21,061 bases of DNA from Candidatus Pacearchaeota archaeon. Its GTDB lineage: Archaea > Nanobdellota > Nanobdellia > Pacearchaeales > GW2011-AR1. Positions within the stretch are counted from its first letter, which is position 1, and every line of letters starts with the position of its first letter. Of this stretch, positions 14,113 through 20,856 are shown piece after piece. A program made the translations under genes and the position numbers. The stretch is taken from the NCBI GenBank assembly GCA_002689985.1, contig NZDC01000027.1:1-21061 (forward strand), in the 5' to 3' direction. The notes beneath the pieces were generated by a model. That model was not told the origin of the DNA. It did not search any database and was given only the letters and a program-made list of their open reading frames with translations.

Positions 14113-14829
14113 ATGAATACAAAAAAGATAAAATTACAAATAAAAAAACTTGCAAAAGAATTTGATTTAAAATATAATCCAAAATGGTTTAATTATATGT
14201 GGATTTCTAAAAGGGAAGAAATTTTAACAGAATATATTGGAGATTGTCCTGATCCAATTTATATTAAATATGGCAGAACAATTAATGAAAGAATAAAAAA
14301 TATAGATAAATTTGTTAATTCAAAAGATTTTAAAAAATGTATAAAAAGATATGGTGGGCAAGTTACTCACAAAAAGAATTGGAAAAAAGAAGAAAAATTA
14401 TTCAAAAAAATTAAAAATATAGAACTAAGAATTGAACTATTAAGATTACATGATAAAATAAAGCAAAGATTTGAAAAAATTGATTGTTTAGCTCTAATGA
14501 CTAAGACAAAAATAAAAAAAGAATATGATTGGTTAATGAAATATTGTTTAAGACACGAATGGATACATATCCTTTTGAATAAAAATAAAATACACTTCCA
14601 AGACATCAACAAAAAATATTGGCCTTATGATGAGGGACTTAATGAATATTTAGCTATGTTTTTAGAAAAAAAATTACATAGATTAGAGGAATTTAGAAAA
14701 AAAGAAAAATATCCTATGGAACATAAAAATTGGGTTTATGCTATAAAATTTAGAAGTTTATTAAAAAATGCTAAGACTCCTAAAGAAAGAAAACAAGAGA
14801 TATTAAATTTAATGAAGAGGTTGAAATAA
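14113..14829 (+). CDS. putative zincin (HEWIH) of unknown family
   Basis: Residues 148-152 read HEWIH, a HExxH zinc site, in a helix-like context (YCLRHEWIHILL). The segment YDEGLNEYLAMFLE follows about 20 residues later, and Glu174 or Glu178 could be the third zinc ligand, as in gluzincins. The N-terminal 140 residues are Lys-rich, with a WKKEEKLFKKIKNIELRIELLRL helical part. There is no signal peptide or membrane segment. I do not recognise a named family. It begins 1 nt after the MFS stop codon, with GGGAGAA as ribosome site inside the MFS gene, so the two are surely co-transcribed. Peptidase activity is inference. Confidence 0.75.
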   Translation: MNTKKIKLQIKKLAKEFDLKYNPKWFNYMWISKREEILTEYIGDCPDPIYIKYGRTINERIKNIDKFVNSKDFKKCIKRYGGQVTHKKNWKKEEKLFKKIKNIELRIELLRLHDKIKQRFEKIDCLALMTKTKIKKEYDWLMKYCLRHEWIHILLNKNKIHFQDINKKYWPYDEGLNEYLAMFLEKKLHRLEEFRKKEKYPMEHKNWVYAIKFRSLLKNAKTPKERKQEILNLMKRLK

Positions 14830-14832
14830 AAC

Positions 14833-15759
14833 ATGGCAGAATTAAAATTTAATCAGAAGAAAATAGAAGATATTATTCATAAATCATTTCAAAATGCAAA
14901 AATTGAAATTTATGGGAAATTTTCTACAGGATTAGTTAGTCCAACTTTTAAAGTTAAAATTTCTAATCCTTCTAAGATTCTTGTAGTAAAATTAGGTAGA
15001 TTAAAAAACAAAGATAAAATTCATCAGAATAATAAAATTCTTAACTATTTAAATAAAAATAAAATTCCTGTACCAGAAGTTTATTATGATGACATTTTTG
15101 ATAAAAAATTTATTACAATCATGGAATATTCTTTAGGTGATGTTGCTTCTAATGTATATAAAAACGCAAATCAAAACATAAGAAAAAGAATCTTATTTAA
15201 TGCAGGTAAAAACTTAAGAAAAATTCACAAATTAAAAATACCTTCTTTTTGGGTTCATCAACATCATGAAATTAAAAACAAACAAGAATGGGAAAAATGG
15301 ACAAAATTAAGAATTGAAAAATATCTTAAGTATTTTAAAAGAAAATTTAGTAATGATTTTGATTTTTTAGAGAAAGAATTGAGTGAATTTTGGAATATTT
15401 TGAAAGAAGAAAAAATAGATTTTGTGCCCCTTCATTGGGATTATCATTTATCAAATATAAATGTAAACTCAAAAGGAGAAATAACAGGAATTTTTGATTT
15501 TGACAATGCAATGAAAGGTCATAGTTTAGCAGATATTGGACAAACTGCTTATTGGATAAGATTTCACACAAATGATTATAAAAATTTTAAATATTTTCTA
15601 AAAGGATATAAAAATAAATTTTCACAGAAAGAATTAAAATTAATAAAAGGATATTTTCTTTTACACCTTTTAGCTGTTTCAAGAACAATTTGGTTTAGGC
15701 AAAAAAGATTAAGATGGATTATAGATAAACATAAACAGATTATTAAGGAATTAGAATGA
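14833..15759 (+). CDS. APH-family phosphotransferase (aminoglycoside/choline kinase fold)
   Basis: The kinase-like fold is clear. A glycine-type loop GKFSTGLVSPTF lies at about 28-39, the probable ATP-binding lysine is in VVKLG (Lys53), the hinge MEYSLGD follows at 97-103, the catalytic loop HWDYHLSN is at 201-208 (Asp203, Asn208), and the metal-binding acidic segment IFDFDNA is at 220-226. APH-family enzymes phosphorylate hydroxyl groups of antibiotics, choline, sugars, nucleosides or amino acids. Nothing here fixes the substrate. The usual HGD has become HWD, which leaves the catalytic Asp intact. It starts 3 nt after the zincin gene and overlaps the next gene by 4 nt. Confidence 0.87.
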   Translation: MAELKFNQKKIEDIIHKSFQNAKIEIYGKFSTGLVSPTFKVKISNPSKILVVKLGRLKNKDKIHQNNKILNYLNKNKIPVPEVYYDDIFDKKFITIMEYSLGDVASNVYKNANQNIRKRILFNAGKNLRKIHKLKIPSFWVHQHHEIKNKQEWEKWTKLRIEKYLKYFKRKFSNDFDFLEKELSEFWNILKEEKIDFVPLHWDYHLSNINVNSKGEITGIFDFDNAMKGHSLADIGQTAYWIRFHTNDYKNFKYFLKGYKNKFSQKELKLIKGYFLLHLLAVSRTIWFRQKRLRWIIDKHKQIIKELE

Positions 15760-16310
15760 AAAAACAAAAATTAGTTAGCTTAAAAAAATATGGATTTGTA
15801 ATAGATAACAAATACAGAAAAGATTGGACAAAAACTAAAATAATTTTTGTAAGAGAATCTGTTGCAAAAGCATTAATAAAAGCAAGAAGTTATCTTCCTA
15901 AGAAATATAATTTTGTGATTCATGATGGAAAAAGGTCTATAAAACAACAAAGAAGAATAATTCAAATTTGTGAAAAAGATTTTAAAAATAGATATAAAAA
16001 AAATTGGAAAGAAATGTTAATTAAATTTACTGGGGGTTATAAATCTCTTAAGATGAAAGTTCCAAAAAATACTCATAGACATGGTGGAGCAGTTGATTTA
16101 ATTATTTTAAATGATAAAGGAAAAGAACTTAAAATGGAAAGTAGAAATTTTGAGGGAACTGAAAGTTTAAATTATTTTGAAAATAAGAAAAATCTTTCAA
16201 AATCAGAAAAACAAATAAGAGATAATAGAAGACTTTTAAAAAAAGTAATGAAAAAAGCAGGATTTGAACCTTATTTTCCAGAATGGAATCATTGGGGTTA
16301 TTCAAAGTAA
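15756..16310 (+). CDS. VanX/DdpX-type D-alanyl-D-alanine dipeptidase (M15D)
   Basis: Every M15D landmark is present: HDGKRS (56-61) with the transition-state Arg60, the zinc motif HRHGGAVD (107-114) giving His107 and Asp114, and EWNHW (176-180) giving the catalytic Glu176 and zinc ligand His179. Family members hydrolyse the dipeptide D-Ala-D-Ala in the cytoplasm. There is no signal peptide. The length of 184 residues is close to the usual VanX length of about 200. The gene overlaps the kinase gene by the sequence ATGA and ends the R5 operon. An archaeon without peptidoglycan has no obvious need for it, so scavenging of bacterial cell-wall dipeptide or another dipeptide substrate is likely. 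Acquisition from bacteria is possible. Confidence 0.88.
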   Translation: MKKQKLVSLKKYGFVIDNKYRKDWTKTKIIFVRESVAKALIKARSYLPKKYNFVIHDGKRSIKQQRRIIQICEKDFKNRYKKNWKEMLIKFTGGYKSLKMKVPKNTHRHGGAVDLIILNDKGKELKMESRNFEGTESLNYFENKKNLSKSEKQIRDNRRLLKKVMKKAGFEPYFPEWNHWGYSK

Positions 16311-16318
16311 ACAAGATG

Positions 16319-16385
16319 AAAACAACAATATTTATTAATTAATAATTCTTAATCTAATCATAATAGGGGGAAAAAGAAGTATTAA
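16319..16385 (+). promoter_or_regulatory. promoter repeat B1
   Basis: The 36-bp core AAACAACAATATTTATTAAT...TAATCT holds box A TATTTATT (16329-16336). It is followed by a leader of about 27 nt with a GGGGG run (16366-16370) before the ATG at 16386. It shares the segment TAATTCTTAA with the R family. Confidence 0.75.
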
Positions 16386-16688
16386 ATGAAAATAATCAAT
16401 TTTTTAAAAAAGAGAAAACTGCCAGAATCATTTAGAATTAGATATCTTTCTAATAATTCTCCTGAATCAGATTCAAAATTAAAATGGATAGAAGAGATAG
16501 ATTCAAAGAAAAAAGACAGCATAATAAATTTGGTTAAAACAGATTATATTAAATTTACAACATTGCCAGATGCGTTTCGGATTTGTAATTCAGAAAAAGA
16601 TGTTGATAAGAAGGATTTAAGTGATGAAATAAAAAATATAGTTAAAATAAAATTAAAAAATTTTTATAAGTGGAAAGAGGAGTTGTAA
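16386..16688 (+). CDS. hypothetical protein, 100 aa, flanked by promoter repeats
   Basis: This is an unrecognised small soluble protein. The first 20 residues are basic, the centre is Ser/Asp/Lys-rich (SDSKLKWIEEIDSKKKDS), and the end is a helix-like stretch, VKIKLKNFYKWKEEL. It has one Cys, no membrane segment and no recognisable motif. The gene is bounded by two copies of a 36-bp repeat. B1 is its own promoter, and B2, just after its stop codon, is the promoter of the next operon. A GGGGG run 15 nt before the ATG may be a displaced ribosome site. The start is supported by the promoter position. Confidence 0.7.
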   Translation: MKIINFLKKRKLPESFRIRYLSNNSPESDSKLKWIEEIDSKKKDSIINLVKTDYIKFTTLPDAFRICNSEKDVDKKDLSDEIKNIVKIKLKNFYKWKEEL

Positions 16689-16726
16689 ACAACAATATTT
16701 ATTAATTAATAATCTTTAATCTTAAC
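16687..16726 (+). promoter_or_regulatory. promoter repeat B2, leaderless version
   Basis: The same 36-bp core as B1 with two differences (ATCTTT for ATTCTT). Box A 16696-16703 is about 27 nt from the ATG at 16727, so no leader is expected. It begins right at the stop codon of the 100-residue gene. Confidence 0.77.
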
Positions 16727-17536
16727 ATGACAAAAAAAAGAAAAAGAGGAGTCAATGAATCAGATATAATTAATTCTGCAATTCAAGAAGGAATTAGTGA
16801 AATAATAGAACACCATCCAAAATTTAAAGAAAATCAAGAGTATATTGCAAGACACATTGATAATAAAAGATTAAATAAAAAAGTAGGTGAAATTTATAAA
16901 AATATAGAAAAACATCAAGAACAATTATCTCCTGAAGAAAGAATAACTTATCTATATAAAGAACTTACGAATTATGTTGCTAGTGGAAGTGCATTTGATG
17001 ATCTTGGAAAAGAAGTAATATTAAAAAAAGGTCTTGAAGAAAAAGCTAAAAGTGGATTTTTTAGAGGTTTTGGAGCAAGACGGGAATTAAAAGGTGAAAA
17101 ATATCTAGATAATGTTGTAGAATCATTTCAGGATTTATATGCTTTATTTAAAACAGGAGATTATGCACAAAGAATGCCTGAACTTGCAAAAGCTGTTACA
17201 ACTGTTTATGATATGAATTTTTTAGATCCTGCAGTTGATATTTTAAAGCATTATGGATTAATAGATAAACAAAAATATAATTTAATGAAAAGAAGTATTA
17301 AGCAAAAAACTGCAAAAGAAGCTGAAAATATTGTTGGAGGAATAGAACAATATCTTACTCCTCAAAAAGTTACTGCATCTATTCTTGGTATATTTGGAGT
17401 TGGATTATTAATTAGTTTTGGAATGAATATTACTGGAGGAGTAATTGGTAATTTGTCTAGTGGGGCAACAGGTTTAATTGGGGGAGTTTTATTCTTGATT
17501 TCTTTAGTTTTATTTTTTAAAGGTTCTAGAAGATGA
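16727..17536 (+). CDS. hypothetical protein with C-terminal two-helix membrane hairpin
   Basis: Residues 1-210 are mostly helical and charged, with no family I recognise: EEIIEHHPKFKENQEY-like and EKHQEQLSPEERITYLYKEL segments early, and a SFQDLYALFKTGDYAQRMPELAKA region in the middle. The C-terminus carries two membrane helices (about 216-232 and 248-265) joined by ITGGVIGNL (235-243), ending in a short basic tail, KGSRR. The loop resembles ITGNSISNL of the JAMM-like protein at 9935-10789, although the soluble parts are unrelated. B2 places a box A at 16696-16703 about 27 nt upstream of the ATG, which implies a leaderless mRNA. It overlaps the next gene by ATGA. Confidence 0.78.
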   Translation: MTKKRKRGVNESDIINSAIQEGISEIIEHHPKFKENQEYIARHIDNKRLNKKVGEIYKNIEKHQEQLSPEERITYLYKELTNYVASGSAFDDLGKEVILKKGLEEKAKSGFFRGFGARRELKGEKYLDNVVESFQDLYALFKTGDYAQRMPELAKAVTTVYDMNFLDPAVDILKHYGLIDKQKYNLMKRSIKQKTAKEAENIVGGIEQYLTPQKVTASILGIFGVGLLISFGMNITGGVIGNLSSGATGLIGGVLFLISLVLFFKGSRR

Positions 17537-17922
17537 AATACAAAACAATAGAATCAAGATTAAAGACAAACAAATCAAAAGATTATCTTTGGAGTAAAAT
17601 TAATACTTTTAAGAAAGTAATGAAGTTAGAAGGGTTTAAAAAATTTAAAATAAAAAAGATATCAGAAAATAATTATGAGGTTACAACCCCAAAAAGATTT
17701 TTCTTCTTAACATTTATTCCTAAATTAGGAATTAATTTAACTTTTATTAATAAAAATGATGATTCTTCTTTAGCATGGTTTGAAATTAAAGGTGAGAAAA
17801 ATTGTATTCTTATTCATGGAAATTCTGTAAGAATTGATGATGATAATGGAAAATGGTATAGAGAGAATTTCAAAAGTGCAAAAAAACATATGTTGGATGA
17901 ATTAAAAGAGATAGAAAAATGA
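17533..17922 (+). CDS. hypothetical protein, 129 aa, possibly SRPBCC-like
   Basis: No family is recognised with confidence. The layout is an N-terminal basic helix, several alternating strands (NNYEVTTPKRFFFLTFI, INLTFINKND, SSLAWFEIKG, CILIHGNSVRI), and a long C-terminal amphipathic helix (WYRENFKSAKKHMLDELKEIEK). This resembles the helix-grip order of SRPBCC/START-type ligand-binding folds, but the resemblance is only in secondary-structure rhythm. There is no signal peptide. It shares an ATGA overlap with the genes on both sides, so the three proteins are made from one mRNA and probably work together. Confidence 0.75.
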   Translation: MKYKTIESRLKTNKSKDYLWSKINTFKKVMKLEGFKKFKIKKISENNYEVTTPKRFFFLTFIPKLGINLTFINKNDDSSLAWFEIKGEKNCILIHGNSVRIDDDNGKWYRENFKSAKKHMLDELKEIEK

Positions 17923-18659
17923 CAAAAGAAACTAAAAAGTGGTGGGAAGGTATGGCAAAATATTATCAAGAGGAATGTAAAATTCCAATTGATATTCATT
18001 ATGGTCCTGGTAGTCCTAATGAGAAAGAACTTAAACTTTTAGGAAATCTTAAAGGAAAAAATATTCTTGAAATAGGTTGTGGAGGAGCTCAGTGTGGAAT
18101 TGCTATGGCAAAACAAGGAGCAAAGGTTACTGGAATTGATATTTCTAAAGAACAATTAAATTTTGCTAAAGAACTTGCTAAAAAGAATAAAGTTAAAATA
18201 AAATTCATCCAAGGAGATATAAGAGATTTAAAACCAATTAAATCAAATAGTCAAGATATTGTATTTTCTGCTTTTGCATTACATTATGTAGATAATTTAA
18301 GTAAATGTTTTAAAGAAGTATATAGAGTACTAAAGAAAAATGGAATATTTGTATTTAGTTTTGACCATCCTTTTTCAAGAGTAATAGATTCTAAAAATTT
18401 AAAAGTTAAAGAAAGTTACTTTAAAACAGGAAAAATAACAAAAGTTTTTTCTGATAAGACAAAGAAGTTTGTAAGATATACCTATAAATTAAGTGATTTG
18501 CATAATACTTTAGTTGATTGGGGATTTATTGTTGAAAAATTAATTGAACCAGATTCTAGAAAAAAATATTCTTATGATCCTTGGTATGGGTTATGGGATT
18601 ATACACCTAAATTATTAAAAATGATACCCCCAACAATAATTTTTAAAGCTAGAAAATAA
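17919..18659 (+). CDS. class I SAM-dependent methyltransferase
   Basis: The protein has motif I ILEIGCGGAQCG (49-60), the acidic strand-2 end GIDIS with Asp74, GDIRDL (99-104) and AFALHYV (118-124), followed by VYRVLKKNGIFVFSFDHPF. This is a Methyltransf_11-type core. The C-terminal region is aromatic (DPWYGLWDYTPKL) and probably covers the substrate. The substrate is unknown. It resembles the methyltransferase at 8371-9114 only in the SAM-binding core. It is the last gene of the B2 operon and converges on the Lrp-type regulator 8 nt away. Confidence 0.9.
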   Translation: MTKETKKWWEGMAKYYQEECKIPIDIHYGPGSPNEKELKLLGNLKGKNILEIGCGGAQCGIAMAKQGAKVTGIDISKEQLNFAKELAKKNKVKIKFIQGDIRDLKPIKSNSQDIVFSAFALHYVDNLSKCFKEVYRVLKKNGIFVFSFDHPFSRVIDSKNLKVKESYFKTGKITKVFSDKTKKFVRYTYKLSDLHNTLVDWGFIVEKLIEPDSRKKYSYDPWYGLWDYTPKLLKMIPPTIIFKARK

Positions 18660-18667
18660 AAATAAAC

Positions 18668-19657
18668 CTAACTAAACTCTCCTTCAGGAAACTGAACATA
18701 TTTATGAATTTTATCCAAGAACAATAAATCTATTTTCTTTATTGATGTTCCTAAAACTTTCATTAAATTACTAAAATGTTCTCCTAATTCTTGAGGATTT
18801 GAAGAAACTAAATAAACAATACAATTATATTCTCCTTCTAGTTTTGCACAATAGAAAATATTATTATTCATTATAAGAAAATCCTTAAACTTTTTTTCAT
18901 CTAAATTTTTTAGATTCAACAAAAAATAAGTTGTATAAAGTTTATATTTTTTAAAATCCTGAAGCAATCCAAAATTATTAATAAATCTTGTTTTAACATA
19001 ATTTTTTATTCTATATCTTATGGTTTCATGATTAAGTCCTGTTTTTCTTGATAATTGTAAATAACTTGCTCGAGGATTTTTAAGAAGTTCTTTTATTATT
19101 TTTCCATCTTTATTATCTATTTTTATCTTTACTCCTTCTTTTGGTTGTGAATAAACTCTATCTCTTAATTCATAGACATAGTCTTTTTTATTTTTTGGAA
19201 TTATTACATTTACATCTATTGGAGGAAGTATATTTGTAAATCTTTTATAAAATGAGTTAAACTTAGATAGTTTGTATTTTTTTATACTTAAAATACTCTT
19301 TATTTTTTTTATTATATTTTGTAATTCTTTTTTTGTTTTTGTTAAAATAATTAATTGCAAATCAAATTTACCAAAACTTGAGTTTATTGAAGTAAGTCCT
19401 TTTATATCATTTAATTTAGTATAATTTACTTCTAAATCATTTAACTTAATCCATATATGATAATGATTGTATCCAAGTAAAGGATAATAAAATGTTGTAT
19501 TAAATTTAGCAAATTTTTCTTTATTAATTAAATTATCTATTTGATATGCAACAGAATCTTCTGAAATTTGTACTGCTTTTCCAATATCTTTATTACTAAA
19601 TCTGCAATTAATTGCTAATAACTTTAATATCTTTTTTTGCCTTAAATTAAGCTCCAT
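18668..19657 (-). CDS. Lrp/AsnC-type transcriptional regulator with two HTH units
   Basis: Two tandem winged-HTH plus ligand-domain units are present. HTH1 is at about 5-45 (RQKKILKLLAINCRFSNKDI, then SEDSVAYQIDNL). HTH2 is at about 184-222 (DGKIIKELLKNPRASYLQLSRKTGLNHETIRYRI). Each is followed by a strand-helix region of the RAM type (KLEGEYNCIVYLVSS is the second core). A 329-residue two-unit layout is about twice a normal Lrp. The protein could bind DNA as a pseudo-dimer and sense amino acids or another small ligand. Box A at 19680-19687 lies 26-27 nt upstream of the ATG, so the mRNA is leaderless. It diverges from the gene at 19767. Confidence 0.87.
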   Translation of the reverse strand: MELNLRQKKILKLLAINCRFSNKDIGKAVQISEDSVAYQIDNLINKEKFAKFNTTFYYPLLGYNHYHIWIKLNDLEVNYTKLNDIKGLTSINSSFGKFDLQLIILTKTKKELQNIIKKIKSILSIKKYKLSKFNSFYKRFTNILPPIDVNVIIPKNKKDYVYELRDRVYSQPKEGVKIKIDNKDGKIIKELLKNPRASYLQLSRKTGLNHETIRYRIKNYVKTRFINNFGLLQDFKKYKLYTTYFLLNLKNLDEKKFKDFLIMNNNIFYCAKLEGEYNCIVYLVSSNPQELGEHFSNLMKVLGTSIKKIDLLFLDKIHKYVQFPEGEFS

Positions 19658-19679
19658 AATGGTACTTATTATTCTTTAC

Positions 19680-19687
19680 TTATAAAT
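19680..19687 (-). promoter_or_regulatory. TATA box of the Lrp-type gene
   Basis: ATTTATAA on the minus strand is centred 26-27 nt before the ATG at 19657. Confidence 0.6.
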
Positions 19688-19766
19688 TTATGTAATTATG
19701 GCAAAATATCATAGAATGTCTTAAATATACATAGTTTATTACTATAATGTAGTTAGATAAACAATT

Positions 19767-20138
19767 ATGGAGAAAAATAAAATGATAAAAGAAAATGACA
19801 TAAAAATGAATGTAAGAAAGAGAATAGACGAAGATAGAATTTCAAGATTACTCTCTTATGATGAATTAATAGCTGGAAGTCCTTCAAAAGAAAGGATTAT
19901 GGGGAGATTAGAAGCATATCTACAGACAGGAGTAGTTATAGATCAATATGATCTAATTAAAGTTATTCAGGAATATAATTTTTCTCCTAAAGAATATCGG
20001 CATCTTGTACCTTTAGCCCATGTAGGGCTTATTGAAGGATTAATCCAAGAACCAGACAATATGCCGCACTACGCAGAAAGATTGGGATGTTTTAGTTCAT
20101 TAGCAAATAAATTTTTTGAGGAAGAAAAAAATGTCTAG
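19767..20138 (+). CDS. hypothetical protein, 123 aa
   Basis: This is an unrecognised, mostly helical soluble protein. Segments such as RISRLLSYDELIAGSPSKERIM and YDLIKVIQEYNFSPKEYRHLVPLAHVGLIEGLI read as helical repeats. The start is uncertain: in-frame ATGs exist at 19767, 19782 and 19806. The second is preceded by GGAG at a good Shine-Dalgarno distance, and the first fits a leaderless start from an AT box at about 19735-19742. The 3' end overlaps the start of the methyltransferase-like gene by 8 nt, so the two are one operon. It diverges from the Lrp-type regulator and may be its target. Confidence 0.7.
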   Translation: MEKNKMIKENDIKMNVRKRIDEDRISRLLSYDELIAGSPSKERIMGRLEAYLQTGVVIDQYDLIKVIQEYNFSPKEYRHLVPLAHVGLIEGLIQEPDNMPHYAERLGCFSSLANKFFEEEKNV

Positions 20139-20793
20139 TCTAGGTAAAAGCAATATACCCTCTCTTATTTTGCCCTTGGAAAAAGAAATAATTGTGAAAA
20201 AGGAACCTGAAAATTTCTGGGAAGATTATTATAATAAAAGTGTTACCCCAGAACTTTTAAAACATTTTCCTCATGAAGAGGCTTTAGGTTTAATTAAGTA
20301 CTTTTATAGAACTCCTGGTGCTGGAACACAGGGATGTGGAGGAACTTATTCCTTAAGGGATTTAGATATTAAGACAAAAAGTTTTCTAGAAAGAGAATTA
20401 AAAGGTGCAAATATAATTGAATTTGGTAATAAAGGAGTAAAACAAAACTATCAATTAACTCCTTTTAAAGTTAAGACTTATAGTGGAACTGATTGTGATT
20501 ATGGGGATGATGCTTTAACTTACCTTATGAAACAACCAGATAAATCTGCAATAGTTTGTAGTTTTGGAGTTGTAGATAGTGGCGTATTGGATTCATTTAT
20601 GGGGAGAGATGCTCCTTTAGGAAAATATATAGATGTTCTAGCTAAAGAAATTTATAGAGTTACTCCTACTAATGCAATTACTCTTCATGGAACAGATGGA
20701 TTTTCAGAACTTGAAAAAGCAGGATTTACTAATAAAAAAGTTTTACATAAAGCTTCAATGGGAGATATACTTGCCTATAGAAAAGTAGAATGA
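20131..20793 (+). CDS. methyltransferase-like protein with degenerate SAM motif
   Basis: The order ANIIEFGNKG (a motif I-like strand and loop), a Gly/Asp-rich turn SGTDCDYGDD, SAIVCSFGVVDSGVL (a motif IV-like strand) and YIDVLAKEIYRVTPTNAITLHG (the post-IV helix and strand of Methyltransf_11 proteins) suggests a Rossmann methyltransferase fold. The usual GxGxG is reduced to EFGNKG, so SAM binding is doubtful. The N-terminal region contains YRTPGAGTQGCGGTYSLRDL, a Gly-rich segment I cannot assign. I chose the ATG at 20131 (220 residues) over an in-frame TTG at 20116, because GAGGAAG lies just upstream of the ATG. It overlaps the preceding gene by 8 nt. Confidence 0.75.
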   Translation: MSSLGKSNIPSLILPLEKEIIVKKEPENFWEDYYNKSVTPELLKHFPHEEALGLIKYFYRTPGAGTQGCGGTYSLRDLDIKTKSFLERELKGANIIEFGNKGVKQNYQLTPFKVKTYSGTDCDYGDDALTYLMKQPDKSAIVCSFGVVDSGVLDSFMGRDAPLGKYIDVLAKEIYRVTPTNAITLHGTDGFSELEKAGFTNKKVLHKASMGDILAYRKVE

Positions 20794-20856
20794 ATAAAAT
20801 ACCTATAATAACATTTATTAATTGAATTTTGTTTTTAGGTAAGAAAGGTGATTTAG

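Noticed and set aside
8371..18659. The two methyltransferases as a recent duplication
   Set aside because: Only the SAM-binding motifs are similar. Lengths of the spacers and the C-terminal regions differ throughout.
20116..20116. TTG start for the methyltransferase-like gene
   Set aside because: The ATG at 20131 is preceded by GAGGAAG, which overlaps the TTG region, so the ATG is more likely.
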